NCBI GenBank assembly: GCA_046350055.1
Contig: JAXMBC010000001.1
Coordinates: forward strand, 1,116,001-1,180,000
Length of the DNA stretch: 64,000 nucleotides
Reading direction: 5' to 3'
Origin: JAEUIE01 sp046350055
GTDB lineage: Bacteria; Planctomycetota; Planctomycetia; Gemmatales; HRBIN36
Shown: one piece after another, positions 1-8,480 of the stretch
How the letters are laid out: each line of letters opens with the position of its first letter
Numbering within the stretch: the stretch's first letter is position 1
Position numbers and translations under genes: made by a program
The notes under the pieces: model-generated
The model's input: the letters and a program-made list of their open reading frames with translations, nothing else
Database searches by the model: none
Told to the model about the DNA's origin: nothing

Positions 1-1398
1 GAACTCAGCTACGTCATCCGCCAACTGAAGGCCCAGGGCGGGCTGAATCTCTCCGCCTCGCACAACCCGCCCGACGACAACGGCGGCAAATTCTACGACG
101 AGTTCGGCGCCCAGCCGGTGCCGCCCGATGACCAGATCATGGCGGACCTCGTCGATCAGGTCGATGCCATCCACATGATGACCTGGAACGATGCGGTCAA
201 GCAGGGCCTCATCCAGTTCCTCGACGACACGCTCCACCGAGGCTACATCGACCTCATCTGCAAACAGAGCCTGGTCAACGCCCCGCAGCAGGATGAACTC
301 AAGATCGTCTTCACGCCACTCCATGGCGTCGGCGGCATGACCGTGCAGGAAGCCCTCGTCAAGCAGGGCTTCACCGTCATTCCCGTGGCCAGCCAGTCGA
401 CTCCCGATGGCCAGTTCCCCAACGTCAAGTCAGCCAACCCCGAAGTGCCTGCTTCGATGGAAGAGGGACAGAAGTTGGCGGAAGCCGAGCATGCTGACCT
501 GGTGCTCTCGAGCGACCCCGATGCCGATCGCATCGGAGGCATCGTCGCCCATGCCGGTGGCTGGCGGTTCCTCACCGGCAACGAGATCGCAGCACTCCTC
601 ACCCACTTCCGCCTGGAGCAGTTCCAGGTACAGGGGCGACTGACTGCTTCGCCCCTCGTCATCACCACCACCGTGACGACAGGGCAGATCGGCCGCATCG
701 CCCGCAAGTTCGGCGTACAACTCGTCGACGATCTGCTCGTCGGCTTCAAGTACCATGCCGATGTGCTGAACCAACTCGAACTGCATGGCAGGTATGCTGA
801 CATCACCGGCCGCCCGGACGACCTGGTGATGGCAACCGAAGAAAGCCACGGGGCGATGGCGACCTCGGAGATACGCGACAAGGATTCGGCTGCGCCGTGT
901 CTGCTGCTCGCCGAGCTGGCCCTGACCCAGAAACGCAAAGGCCGCAGCGTCGTCGATTATCTCGACTACCTCAACCGTACCTACGGCTACTTCTGGAACG
1001 GCTTGCAGAACATCGTCATGACCGGCATCCTCGGCAAGCAGCAGATGCTCAGCATGCTCACCTCGCTGCGCAACAACCCGCCCGCTGAGATCGGTGGCCG
1101 CAAGGTCACCAAGGTGGTCGACTACTGGAACGAAGAGAGCCGCTTCGGGCCGATCAAGGGTGGCACCGATCGCGCAAGCCGCAATCTGCTGGTGTTCCAT
1201 GTGGAAGGCGGCGCCAAGGTGGCCCTGCGCCCCAGTGGCACCGAGCCCAAAGCCAAGGCGTACATCGAAGCCAGCACCGAGCCGATGGCCCCCGGCACAC
1301 AACCTGCCGACTGGAAGAAGCTGTGCGCCGACACCGCCGCCGCAGGAGAGGCGCTGGGGAAGGCGTTTGTGGAGCTGGCGTTGGGGCGGGGGAAGTAG
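1..1398 (+). CDS. Phosphohexomutase (phosphoglucomutase/phosphomannomutase), 5' end outside window
   Basis: Alpha-D-phosphohexomutase that isomerises hexose 1- and 6-phosphates in the cytoplasm. The open frame runs back to base 1, so the true start lies upstream. All four family signatures are visible: the phosphoserine loop SASHNPPDDNGG at bases 52-87, the metal-binding loop DPDADRIG near 514-537, the sugar-specificity loop ATEESHGAM near 832-858, and the C-terminal phosphate-binding RPSGTEPKAK near 1228-1257. Substrate preference (glucose or mannose) cannot be decided from these motifs. No gene follows closely; a repeat-rich spacer separates it from the macro-domain gene. Confidence 0.93.
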   Translation, partial: ELSYVIRQLKAQGGLNLSASHNPPDDNGGKFYDEFGAQPVPPDDQIMADLVDQVDAIHMMTWNDAVKQGLIQFLDDTLHRGYIDLICKQSLVNAPQQDELKIVFTPLHGVGGMTVQEALVKQGFTVIPVASQSTPDGQFPNVKSANPEVPASMEEGQKLAEAEHADLVLSSDPDADRIGGIVAHAGGWRFLTGNEIAALLTHFRLEQFQVQGRLTASPLVITTTVTTGQIGRIARKFGVQLVDDLLVGFKYHADVLNQLELHGRYADITGRPDDLVMATEESHGAMATSEIRDKDSAAPCLLLAELALTQKRKGRSVVDYLDYLNRTYGYFWNGLQNIVMTGILGKQQMLSMLTSLRNNPPAEIGGRKVTKVVDYWNEESRFGPIKGGTDRASRNLLVFHVEGGAKVALRPSGTEPKAKAYIEASTEPMAPGTQPADWKKLCADTAAAGEALGKAFVELALGRGK

Positions 1399-1748
1399 GG
1401 GCGTGCTGCAAGCGGAAGCGGGGCGACTACATCCTGCTTTTTGTGAGTGCGGTGATTGGACCGGTGTCCGATAGCCCCGGAGGGGCGTTGGTCAGTAGCC
1501 GGTGGCGCAAGCCACCGGAAAAGATGGAAAGCAAGTCAGAGCCCCGGCAGGGGCGATGGTTATGAGCGTCCCTCCACCATCGCCCCTGCCGGGGCTCAAA
1601 ATATTCCACCACGTTATCCAGGGGCTAGCGCCCCTGGCTACTTCCCAGCGCCCCTCCGGGGCTGATTGCAAGCGTATAAAGTTGCTGCTCGACAGGAATG
1701 GAAGTGCTGAGTACGATCAGCTTGTATGTATAGTGGAGAAGCAACAAG
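1399..1748. repeat. Intergenic spacer with nested GC-rich inverted repeats
   Basis: A 350-base spacer with no convincing gene. It holds several short palindromes of the type AGCCCCGGAGGGGCG. The strongest is a perfect 21-bp inverted repeat, arms 1540-1560 and 1576-1596, with a 15-base loop. It could act as a transcription terminator or be a dispersed REP-like element; there is no T-tract to make it a standard intrinsic terminator. Confidence 0.75.
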
Positions 1749-2363
1749 ATGATCGAAAGTCTGTGGTTGGTGCATCCTGATGAAGCAATGTGCGCAGCAT
1801 TTCGCAAACGATTCGCCGGGCTACCAAAGGTAACAGTGGTACAGTGCCGATTCGAGGAATTGGAGCCACACGATTGTTTCGTTACAGCTGGAAATGCCTT
1901 CGGTCACATGACCGCTGGAATTGATGCCGCCGTCATTGGTCGGTTTGGCGATACGCTCATGCAGCAAGTTCAGCACCGAATCATGGATGAGTACTTGGGC
2001 GAGCAACCGGTCGGTACAGCGTTTGTCATTCCTACCGGCGATCCGACGCTGCCATTCCTGTGCCACGCTCCAACCATGCGTGTGCCGGGCAATATCGAGG
2101 GAACCGACAAAGTCTATACGGCAACATGGGCCGCGTTCCTTGCCATTGTCGCCCACAACCGATCCTCGTCTCAGCGTATCGAAGTTGTCGCGATGCCGGC
2201 CATGGGTACGGGGTTCGGTGGGGTGGCGTTCGAAGAAGCTGCCAGACAGATGGCTGTCGCTTACCGCCACCTGCTAGAGCCACCACACCGGCTCGATTGG
2301 AGTTTTGTGGCTGAGAGACAACTCGCCATCTGTTACGATGGCAAACGGCAAGTCGTACGGTAA
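1749..2363 (+). CDS. Macro-domain protein
   Basis: A 204-residue single-domain protein resembling the macro (ADP-ribose-binding) fold, of the branch with an AGNAFG loop in place of the usual NAANS. The segment CFVTAGNAFGHMTAGIDAA (about residues 43-61) corresponds to the first ligand-binding loop, and VVAMPAMGTGFGGV (about 147-160) to the glycine-rich second loop. Family members bind or hydrolyse ADP-ribose derivatives; which applies here is not visible. There is no signal peptide, so it is cytoplasmic. It ends 43 bases before the ClpP-like gene on the same strand and may be co-transcribed with it. Confidence 0.75.
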   Translation: MIESLWLVHPDEAMCAAFRKRFAGLPKVTVVQCRFEELEPHDCFVTAGNAFGHMTAGIDAAVIGRFGDTLMQQVQHRIMDEYLGEQPVGTAFVIPTGDPTLPFLCHAPTMRVPGNIEGTDKVYTATWAAFLAIVAHNRSSSQRIEVVAMPAMGTGFGGVAFEEAARQMAVAYRHLLEPPHRLDWSFVAERQLAICYDGKRQVVR

Positions 2364-2406
2364 TGTTCACCACCTACGAGATCTGACACGAAGAAACAGG
2401 TGATGC

Positions 2407-3033
2407 ATGTGGCTGTTCAACGCTCGCAAGTCCGCGAAGCAAGCACCGAGAACACCATCATCTGGTCCTGGAACACCATCTACCGATCCTGTTGATGAGT
2501 ATAAGTTGCTCCTGCGTCAGCGAACCGTGTTGCTGCGGGGAACCTTGACCGATGAGGTGGGAACTGACCTCATTGCCAGGCTTCTCTTCCTGCAGTATGA
2601 GAATCGTCAGGAGCCGATCCAGTTGTGGATCGATTCACCAGGTGGCGTGTTTACCACCGGTTTGGCGATCATCGATACCATTCGGGCTCTTGAACCACCC
2701 GTCCATACGTCCTGTGCGAAGCAAGCACACGGCCTGGCTGCGGTCATCCTGGCCTGTGGCGAGTCAGGACATCGGGTCATCATGCAGGGGGCCGAACTCT
2801 CGCTGTTGCCCGTGACGACGGAAGGGTCGCAGTTGGACCCGGTTCATCGGGACAAAGCGACGCATCGTCTGGCCAGCATCCTTGCCGGACACTGTGACCA
2901 GGACATCGAGACTGTTCTTCAAGACTTGGAGGAAGGAACCTACTTTAATCCACAGGGTGCCGTGGAATATGGGCTGGCGGATCGGATTGTGGAGTTGACA
3001 TCATTGGTCCCAGGCCCTGCCAGGCCTGGCTAA
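2407..3033 (+). CDS. ClpP-like protein lacking the catalytic triad
   Basis: A 208-residue protein with the ClpP/crotonase-like fold: an N-terminal low-complexity tail to about residue 30, strand RTVLLRGTLTDE (39-50), WIDSPGGVFTTGLAI (74-88) matching the ClpP INSPGGVITAGM region, and C-terminal GAVEYGLADRIVE (184-196). By alignment to E. coli ClpP recalled from memory, Ser98 is Gly109 here (in QAHGLAAVIL), His123 is Leu134 (in LSLLP) and Asp171 is Gly177 (in LEEGTYF). It should not be a protease; known inactive homologues such as ClpR act as structural subunits. It follows a macro-domain gene by 43 bases. Confidence 0.8.
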   Translation: MWLFNARKSAKQAPRTPSSGPGTPSTDPVDEYKLLLRQRTVLLRGTLTDEVGTDLIARLLFLQYENRQEPIQLWIDSPGGVFTTGLAIIDTIRALEPPVHTSCAKQAHGLAAVILACGESGHRVIMQGAELSLLPVTTEGSQLDPVHRDKATHRLASILAGHCDQDIETVLQDLEEGTYFNPQGAVEYGLADRIVELTSLVPGPARPG

Positions 3034-3224
3034 AAGCGGATGCTCCTTCGGAGCAGGGTGTTGCCCCTCCTTCCACCCGACATTTCACCTCTTCCCAAGG
3101 GATGAACCCATGGGCTCTTTTTCCCTGTCACAACCATCATCCTCACCGGTACAGGCTGTATCGCCAGAGCCTCCTGGGTGAAGGGTCACCCGGTGAGCAA
3201 CTCTTGCCTCACGGGATTACTCTC

Positions 3225-3620
3225 ATGTCACCTCGCATTCTTTCACTGTGCTGCTGTTGCTTGTTCCTCTCGTCGGCTCGGGCGGAGTTGCCTCCGGGGT
3301 CGTAGGACAAGCTGCGGAAGGAAGCGGACGAGGTGGTGGTCATGCATGTCCTCAACGTCTCCGTCAGACCAAACGGTACCGAACGGGAGGTCACCGTCCA
3401 GGCCCGCATCGTTCGCGTAGGCCGGACACTCTCCGGGCTGGACAAGGGCGATACCATCACAGTGAAGTATGCGTATTCCACGGTACCCTTTCCCGGTCCC
3501 CGCCCTGTCCCGCTGCTTCGCAAGAACGAAGTCTATCCCGCGTTCCTGCGTGCCTCCGGCAACCACTACGAACCCGCTGCCTACGGCGAGAGCTTCAACT
3601 CGAAGCCGGAGAATCGTTAG
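3225..3620 (+). pseudogene. Small secreted protein interrupted by an in-frame TAG
   Basis: Reading from ATG 3225 gives a signal peptide (MSPRILSLCCCCLFLSSARA), then ELPPGS, then TAG at 3303-3305. The same frame continues without further stops for about 105 codons (DKLRKEADEVVVMHVLNVSV and onward) to the TAG at 3618-3620. The downstream half has ordered, protein-like composition and two strand-rich segments. One base change of the TAG to a Tyr codon would restore a roughly 131-residue exported protein. It could be a recent nonsense mutation, a sequencing error or readthrough. Function unknown. Confidence 0.7.
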
Positions 3621-3632
3621 CGGGGGGCGTTC

Positions 3633-3725
3633 AGCGAGCGGGGGCGTGAGCCCCCTGAGTCCGCACGTTGGCGTGGTAGTTGTCGTTTATGCGAAGGCTC
3701 AGGGGGCTTACGCCCCCCGCTCGCT
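3633..3725. repeat. Dispersed G-rich inverted repeat, copy 1
   Basis: Arms 3633-3659 (starts AGCGAGCGGGGGCG) and 3698-3725 are near-perfect inverted repeats, differing by one inserted G and one substitution, separated by about 38 bases. The same 26-bp arms recur at 30165-30190 and 30292-30317, so this is a dispersed element and not a terminator unique to this site. Confidence 0.8.
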
Positions 3726-3759
3726 TTTGGTATGCTCATGACTACCTCGCAGGAGCCCC

Positions 3760-4674
3760 ATGATGCGTCCCCTCCTCCCTGCTCTCGCCCTGCTCCTTGC
3801 CACCGCCGCTCATGCTCAGCAACAGGTCAACGACCCCAAGTTCGATGCCTCCGTCGCCAAGCCCACCTACACCGATAAACACCCGAAGGTGCTCTTCGAC
3901 GAGGCCCACCGCAACATCCACACCACCGCCGGCCGCTACAAACCCTTCGCTACACTCATCACCAACGATGGCTACCAGGTGACGCCCAACAAGGACACGT
4001 TCACAAGCAAGACCCTGCAAGGCTACGACATCCTCGTCATTGCCAACGCCGGCTCCGCCAACATGCGGGCAGGCAACATCGAATCTGCCTTCACCAGAGA
4101 CGAATGCGACGCGGTGTACGAGTGGGTCCAGGCAGGCGGGTCGCTCCTGCTCATCGCCGACCATGCTCCCTTCGGCACCACAGCGGAACGGCTCTCCAAC
4201 CGCTTCGGCGTGGACATGAGCAAGGGCTACACCAGCGACGAAGCCAACTACGCCCCGGGAGGCAACAAGGGCTGGCTCGTCTTCTCCCGCGACAACCAGC
4301 TCCTCGGCGACCACCCCATCACCAATGGCCGCAGCGATGCGGAGAAACTGAAACGCATCGTCAGCTTCACCGGGCAATCGCTCCAAGGACCAGCGGGCAG
4401 CGTGGCCCTGCTGAAGCTGAGCGACTCCGCCATCGACCGCCTGCCGCCCGACATGAAGAAGGCAGTCTCCGCGAAAGGCCGGGCCCAGGGCGTTGCACTG
4501 CGGTGCGGCAAGGGTCGCGTGGTGGTCATGGGCGAAGCTGCCATGCTCTCAGCCCAGGTCATCCGCGAACAGGGCAAGGAACCCTACAACCCCCACGGCA
4601 TGAACTTCCCCGGCACCGACAACCGGCAATTTGTCCTGAATCTGATGCACTGGCTCTCAGGCTTGATGGAGTAG
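3760..4674 (+). CDS. Secreted DUF4350-like protein (GATase-like fold)
   Basis: A 304-residue protein with a clear signal peptide (MMRPLLPALALLLATAAHAQ). The mature part resembles DUF4350/GATase1-like proteins: KVLFDEAHRN (about 43-52), YDILVIANAG (about 89-98), WVQAGGSLLLIADHAPFG (about 123-140), and a terminal RGKGRVVVMGE-like strand. Such domains lack enzymatic proof in most members, so no reaction is assigned. It should act in the periplasm. The last 70 bp of this gene are repeated at 5115-5184. Confidence 0.65.
   Translation: MMRPLLPALALLLATAAHAQQQVNDPKFDASVAKPTYTDKHPKVLFDEAHRNIHTTAGRYKPFATLITNDGYQVTPNKDTFTSKTLQGYDILVIANAGSANMRAGNIESAFTRDECDAVYEWVQAGGSLLLIADHAPFGTTAERLSNRFGVDMSKGYTSDEANYAPGGNKGWLVFSRDNQLLGDHPITNGRSDAEKLKRIVSFTGQSLQGPAGSVALLKLSDSAIDRLPPDMKKAVSAKGRAQGVALRCGKGRVVVMGEAAMLSAQVIREQGKEPYNPHGMNFPGTDNRQFVLNLMHWLSGLME
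4604..4673 (+). repeat. 70-bp direct repeat, copy 1 (3' end of DUF4350-like gene)
   Basis: This segment encodes the C-terminal FPGTDNRQFVLNLMHWLSGL and recurs at 5115-5184 with four substitutions in 70 bases. All four are at third codon positions and are synonymous. Confidence 0.9.
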
Positions 4675-4680
4675 TTGAAC

Positions 4681-5106
4681 ATGGCGATTGTAACCGATAA
4701 CGAAACGTGGTTGGTTGAAATCGGCGACGCTGTCATTCGCAAAAAGGCCAGCGAGGGAGCTGCGTTGCTGCCGTGGGAGAGATTGATCTACTGCATGTGG
4801 TGCGCTGATTACGGAATGAACAACGCAGGTGATCTTGCAACTGCTGCGGACGTGTACAAGGCGTTTCAGTCAGAGGGTCTGCAATTGGCCACCGAATTGA
4901 AGTTGCCAATAACGATGGCAGCCTTTGCCTTATCCAGGAAGAAGCTGGAGAAGCAGTACTTTGATCGGTTCGAAGCCATCTGTGATGAGTTGAAGCAAGC
5001 CAGGCCGGCTGATGCAGTTGAAGTACGCGTCCGCCGGACCAGGCACGCGAATCGAGCAGGTGAGCAGGGGGCGCCGAACCAGATAACAGGAGATGATGGG
5101 AGCTAG
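4681..5106 (+). CDS. Hypothetical protein
   Basis: A 141-residue cytoplasmic protein of unknown function. ATG 4681 is preferred over an upstream TTG at 4675. It is predicted mostly helical in its first 110 residues (WERLIYCMWCADYGMNNAGD; KLEKQYFDRFEAICDELKQA) with a basic, Arg-rich tail. It sits between two copies of the 70-bp tail of the preceding gene, so it appears to have been placed inside a duplication of that gene. Its base composition is less GC-rich than its neighbours, consistent with acquisition. Confidence 0.55.
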   Translation: MAIVTDNETWLVEIGDAVIRKKASEGAALLPWERLIYCMWCADYGMNNAGDLATAADVYKAFQSEGLQLATELKLPITMAAFALSRKKLEKQYFDRFEAICDELKQARPADAVEVRVRRTRHANRAGEQGAPNQITGDDGS

Positions 5107-5114
5107 TAGGCTAG

Positions 5115-5184
5115 ACTTCCCCGGCACCGACAACCGGCAATTCGTCCTCAACCTGATGCACTGGCTCTCGGGCTTGATGGAGTA
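5115..5184 (+). pseudogene. Remnant 3' end of a second DUF4350-like gene
   Basis: Only the last 23 codons of a gene paralogous to 3760-4674 remain, ending with TAA at 5183-5185. Every difference from the first copy is synonymous and the stop changes from TAG to TAA. The copy therefore diverged under protein-level selection before the rest of the gene was lost. Confidence 0.7.
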
Positions 5185-5242
5185 AGCACTGGAAAAACGA
5201 CTTCATTCGTATTCATATGCTGCTGTCTACGTGAGTTTATCC

Positions 5243-6457
5243 ATGCGGCTGCTGGCCTTTCTATTCAGTTGTCTCGCGGGATTCGTCTACTACCTCTGGG
5301 CTGTGGCACCGCTCTGGACCATCGGCCCCATGGAATTCCTTCAGCCAGCTTCAATAGATCGCTCTAACGGGCAACTCCTGGTGCTATTGAAGAAGTCGTC
5401 CGAATGGTATTTCGACACGCTGGATACGACGAATGGACATTGCCTGAAGTCTGTGAAGCTCAACATCCCGGCTGATTCGCGAGATGTATACTTCCCGTTC
5501 GATAGTACGCATTCAACGAGCTTGCAGTTAGCGGCTGTCTACTTGAGGTACCAGAGCAACAGTAAAACGTTTACCGGTACCGGGGTAGTAATTGTTGATG
5601 TTGAAACCGGCAACCTGTTAAGCGATGAGCCGATGGAAGTAGACATGTTGCGAAGTGCAGCCCACCTCCATGACAAAGTGATAGTGCCCATTCATGGATC
5701 AGTGAGGTTACTGGATAAAGCCGACCAACAACACCGTTCGATCAAGACAGAAGGCTACGCCCTGGTTCAGTTTCTGCCAGGCGGGAAGCACTTCGTGGTT
5801 TGCGATGACTGGCAAGTCATGGTGGTCGAATGGAAAACTGGCAAGACAGTGGCTCACGACAGACGGGAGAAGCCGAGGCAACACACCGTGTCTCGTCTAT
5901 TTGTTGTCAAACCCGACGAGTTCCTATTGGGAAGCTATGTCGATACTCCCCAGCTCCACCTCGAGCTGGAACGCTGGCGCTGGAATGGTACGGATCAACT
6001 TCATCTCGATGATACCGTTCAGCTTCAGCCGCAGAGTACCGAAAGACAATCAAGAGTTGGTGGCCGTGGCGTCGAATGGAATCGCCAAGGTCAACTGGTA
6101 ATTTCGGTCTTTGCTATGGAAGCATGGCCAGCGGCGTTTCGCTCTTTGCTCGCCTGGCTGGAGAATAGACAATGGAATGTCAGCAAGTATATCCCGAAGG
6201 AGACCTTGCTGACACAGATTACCTTAGGCGAGGATCTTCGCGAGGTTACGCGTCAGGAAGTGATCTCTGGGCTGAATATCCCTTTTAGAGCCAGCACAGG
6301 CATCCGTTTCCAGGGTGCACGCTATCCATCCAAGGAACGCACACTCATCGCCTATCGCACCAACCCGCAATGGCCCAATGCTGTAGCTGTTGCACTGGTG
6401 TGTTATCTGGTTTGCTATGTCTATTTCCATCGCAAGCGAGCAATCATTGTTAATTAG
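5243..6457 (+). CDS. Membrane-anchored propeller-like protein, paralogue 1
   Basis: A 404-residue protein with an N-terminal membrane segment (LLAFLFSCLAGFVYYLWAVA), a long strand-rich middle region and a second hydrophobic segment near the C terminus (VAVALVCYLVCYVYF) followed by basic residues. The middle has WD40-like blade patterns such as GKTVAHDRREK after a V-V-W strand, without strict WD dipeptides. ATG 5243 is chosen over GTG 5231 because hydrophobicity begins right after it. Paralogues lie at 6619-7992 and 33339-35033 with the same TM-propeller-TM plan. Function unknown. Confidence 0.6.
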   Translation: MRLLAFLFSCLAGFVYYLWAVAPLWTIGPMEFLQPASIDRSNGQLLVLLKKSSEWYFDTLDTTNGHCLKSVKLNIPADSRDVYFPFDSTHSTSLQLAAVYLRYQSNSKTFTGTGVVIVDVETGNLLSDEPMEVDMLRSAAHLHDKVIVPIHGSVRLLDKADQQHRSIKTEGYALVQFLPGGKHFVVCDDWQVMVVEWKTGKTVAHDRREKPRQHTVSRLFVVKPDEFLLGSYVDTPQLHLELERWRWNGTDQLHLDDTVQLQPQSTERQSRVGGRGVEWNRQGQLVISVFAMEAWPAAFRSLLAWLENRQWNVSKYIPKETLLTQITLGEDLREVTRQEVISGLNIPFRASTGIRFQGARYPSKERTLIAYRTNPQWPNAVAVALVCYLVCYVYFHRKRAIIVN

Positions 6458-6515
6458 TCTCGCCGGAGTTGAGTGCTAAGTCTGCAATCGCTACTGATCG
6501 TCTGATGCCTGCACA

Positions 6516-6590
6516 CCTCCCCTCTCCCCACCGGGGAGAGGGGCCGGGGGTGAGGGGGCACCTCTCTCGGCGAAGCCCATCCTGTTGTGC
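6516..6590 (+). repeat. REP-like dispersed element, copy 1
   Basis: Contains CCCTCTCCCCACCGGGGAGA, then GGGG..GGGGTGAGGGGG and a tail CTCTC.CGGCGAAGCCCATCC. Related copies are at 28503-28612 and 36033-36100, all on the plus strand. The core CTCCCC-ACC-GGGGAG is a hairpin. Confidence 0.85.
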
Positions 6591-6606
6591 CCCTTCGCAT
6601 TTCCGC

Positions 6607-6612
6607 TATAGT
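6607..6612 (+). promoter_or_regulatory. Candidate -10 box giving a near-leaderless transcript
   Basis: TATAGT ends 6 bases before ATG 6619. A possible -35 TTGTGC at 6585-6590 lies 16 bases upstream. A normal start point would fall on or next to the A of the ATG. Confidence 0.4.
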
Positions 6613-6618
6613 GGAGCC

Positions 6619-7992
6619 ATGGCCAGACCCCGTCTCCGCCGCTGGCATGTCGATGTCGCCTGCTTCCTCGGGCTGACCCTGTTCGTCTGCTGTTACTGGT
6701 ATCACACCCCCGCCCCTCGCTGGATCGCCCGCATCCCGACCGATCCGACGATCAACATGAGCGCCAGCACCCTGGGCTTCTCCACCGACGGCCAGTCGTT
6801 CTTCACGATCAAGGATTGTACCATCGTCGGCAACCGTCTCCCCCAACCCATGATCCAGCGCTGGAACACGCTGACCGGCGAACTCCAGGCTAAGTATTCC
6901 CTACAAATGACCGCGGAGGATATCGCCCGGATCAAACTCGGGAGGACGATCAAAAAAGATCAGTCTCTCGGTACTGCCAAGGTACCCGAATTTGATGTGA
7001 TGTACACTGTGCATCAAATAGATGGATTTGCTCCTCTCCACCGCTACTACAACCTCTTGACCGGCGAATGTATCAATCGCTACAACCCACTGCTCATTTA
7101 CTCTGATTTCTGGTACCTGGAGCAGAATCCCATCGATGGCCACCACTGGGGCTGTTACTTACGGTCCCGTGAACCAAATGAACCATTGCACATCCAGGAC
7201 CTCTCCACTTGCACCACCATTCACACCATCCCCAGCGAGCCGAATCGAAACGTGCAAGCCACCCTGCTCAGCCCGGATGGGCAATACCTGTTCATCGTCT
7301 GGGGTGTCTCCGGGATTGATCGGAAGACCGTTCCCGATGTGCTGGACATCTATCGTCCAGGCACCTGGGATCACCTGCAGCGCATCACCCTGCCTCTCCA
7401 GCCAATCCGCGCCTCACAGATCGCAGTCACGCACTCCGATCATCTCGTCATCCGCTACATGCAGCGACCCGTAATTGACTGGCAACTAACCACCCTGCGC
7501 TTCCGCCTCCACCGCCAGACCCACACCCTCGAACAAGACGGCGAGATCGAAGTCCACCCCTGCTCCAGCTATAGTTCAATGAGCCTTGCCTTCTCTACCG
7601 TTTTCATTGACCAGCAGTTGCACCACAACACCCGCCCCCTCACCGAACCGCTGCTGACCATCCACAACTATTTGCTTCGTTACGGCCTGAGCCTGGTCAG
7701 AACCCGCCCGACTCTCGAATGCCGCGTCGCCGACCTCACCGACGGCCAACTCCTCAGACAACTCCGCGTCACCGGGTTTACCTACGCCCCCGTTTCGGTC
7801 AGTCCCACCGGCCACTACCTCGCTGGCCTCCAGACCACCGAAACCCCCACCGGGTCCATCCAGCACTCGCTCTGGATGTACGACATCCCCCACCACCTCC
7901 GCGAACCCACCCTCCGCTGGCTCATGTACCTCTCCTGGCTCCTCATCCTCCCCTGGCCCCTCCGCTACCTCCTCCGCCCCGGCAGGAATTGA
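6619..7992 (+). CDS. Membrane-anchored propeller-like protein, paralogue 2
   Basis: A 457-residue protein. ATG 6619 is chosen because an upstream in-frame start at 6469 would translate through a dispersed repeat. It has an N-terminal transmembrane segment (VACFLGLTLFVCCYWYH), strand-rich repeats with propeller phrases (STDGQSFFTIK, LLSPDGQYLFIVWG, VSPTGHYLAGLQ) spaced like beta-propeller blades, and a C-terminal hydrophobic segment (WLMYLSWLLILPWPLRYLL). The SPDG/SPTG strands are typical of PD40/WD40-like propellers. It follows paralogue 1 on the same strand, probably a local duplication. Role unknown. Confidence 0.65.
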   Translation: MARPRLRRWHVDVACFLGLTLFVCCYWYHTPAPRWIARIPTDPTINMSASTLGFSTDGQSFFTIKDCTIVGNRLPQPMIQRWNTLTGELQAKYSLQMTAEDIARIKLGRTIKKDQSLGTAKVPEFDVMYTVHQIDGFAPLHRYYNLLTGECINRYNPLLIYSDFWYLEQNPIDGHHWGCYLRSREPNEPLHIQDLSTCTTIHTIPSEPNRNVQATLLSPDGQYLFIVWGVSGIDRKTVPDVLDIYRPGTWDHLQRITLPLQPIRASQIAVTHSDHLVIRYMQRPVIDWQLTTLRFRLHRQTHTLEQDGEIEVHPCSSYSSMSLAFSTVFIDQQLHHNTRPLTEPLLTIHNYLLRYGLSLVRTRPTLECRVADLTDGQLLRQLRVTGFTYAPVSVSPTGHYLAGLQTTETPTGSIQHSLWMYDIPHHLREPTLRWLMYLSWLLILPWPLRYLLRPGRN

Positions 7993-8024
7993 GAATGAAT
8001 GAAGTCGATAAAGATGGTGTCATG

Positions 8025-8064
8025 CGTAGGGCACGCTGTGCGTGCCTCACCACGGTGAGAGCAC
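8025..8064 (+). repeat. 40-bp dispersed repeat (GTAGGGCACGC family), copy 1
   Basis: Forty bases starting CGTAGGGCACGCTGTGCGTG are identical to 9364-9403. Shorter related copies occur at 19591-19615 and, inverted, at 19704-19732. Two internal palindromes (GCACGCTGTGCGTGC and CTCACCACGGTGAG) can form hairpins. Confidence 0.88.
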
Positions 8065-8402
8065 TAGCTTTGCGACGGGTTTGATCTCTCACGAACCCAA
8101 GCAGCACCCACACTCACTCTCGTCGCTCGGCAACCAGGTGGTAAATCCGCAATCCACCGAAGCGACGGATCCATCTTCAACGCGGTCTTCATCAAGATAA
8201 CGCGTCCATCGCTGGTTTCATTCGTAGTACCGCAGAGAAACGCCCAGGAATCATCGTCGGCGTAATGAACAACGCTCAGAATCGGGTAGCCCTCGTCGAT
8301 CACACGAACGGTGGTAATCGCCGCAACGTGGGGAGCCTGATCAAAGGGCCAATCCGGAGGAACGTCAGACCAGTCGAATTCACGAGGTTGTTGCATCGTC
8401 AT
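8064..8402 (-). CDS. Conserved hypothetical protein
   Basis: A 112-residue cytoplasmic protein starting at ATG 8402 (ATG 8396 is also possible). Recognisable phrases are ILSVVHYADDDSWAFLCGTT and a second half LKMDPSLRWIADLPPGCRAT followed by GAAWVRER. This layout is known from small bacterial proteins of unassigned function that often sit in accessory regions, sometimes beside toxin or immunity genes. I cannot name the family with certainty. Its stop codon touches the end of the 40-bp dispersed repeat. It is the last gene of the minus-strand accessory array. Confidence 0.55.
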   Translation of the reverse strand: MTMQQPREFDWSDVPPDWPFDQAPHVAAITTVRVIDEGYPILSVVHYADDDSWAFLCGTTNETSDGRVILMKTALKMDPSLRWIADLPPGCRATRVSVGAAWVRERSNPSQS

Positions 8403-8480
8403 TCTTGCAGGCAAGGGTACGACTGTTGAATAACACGCATGACAAAACGCCTCACCGGATCAATCTTCAGTGAGCAGTTC

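Noticed and set aside
430..1302. Long minus-strand frame opposite the phosphohexomutase gene
   Set aside because: It is an antisense shadow of a high-GC gene with no recognisable protein features. The same holds for long frames opposite the cox and act genes, bamA and rny.
6469..6618. Upstream in-frame start for the second propeller paralogue
   Set aside because: It would translate the REP-like repeat and its promoter, so the ATG at 6619 is preferred.
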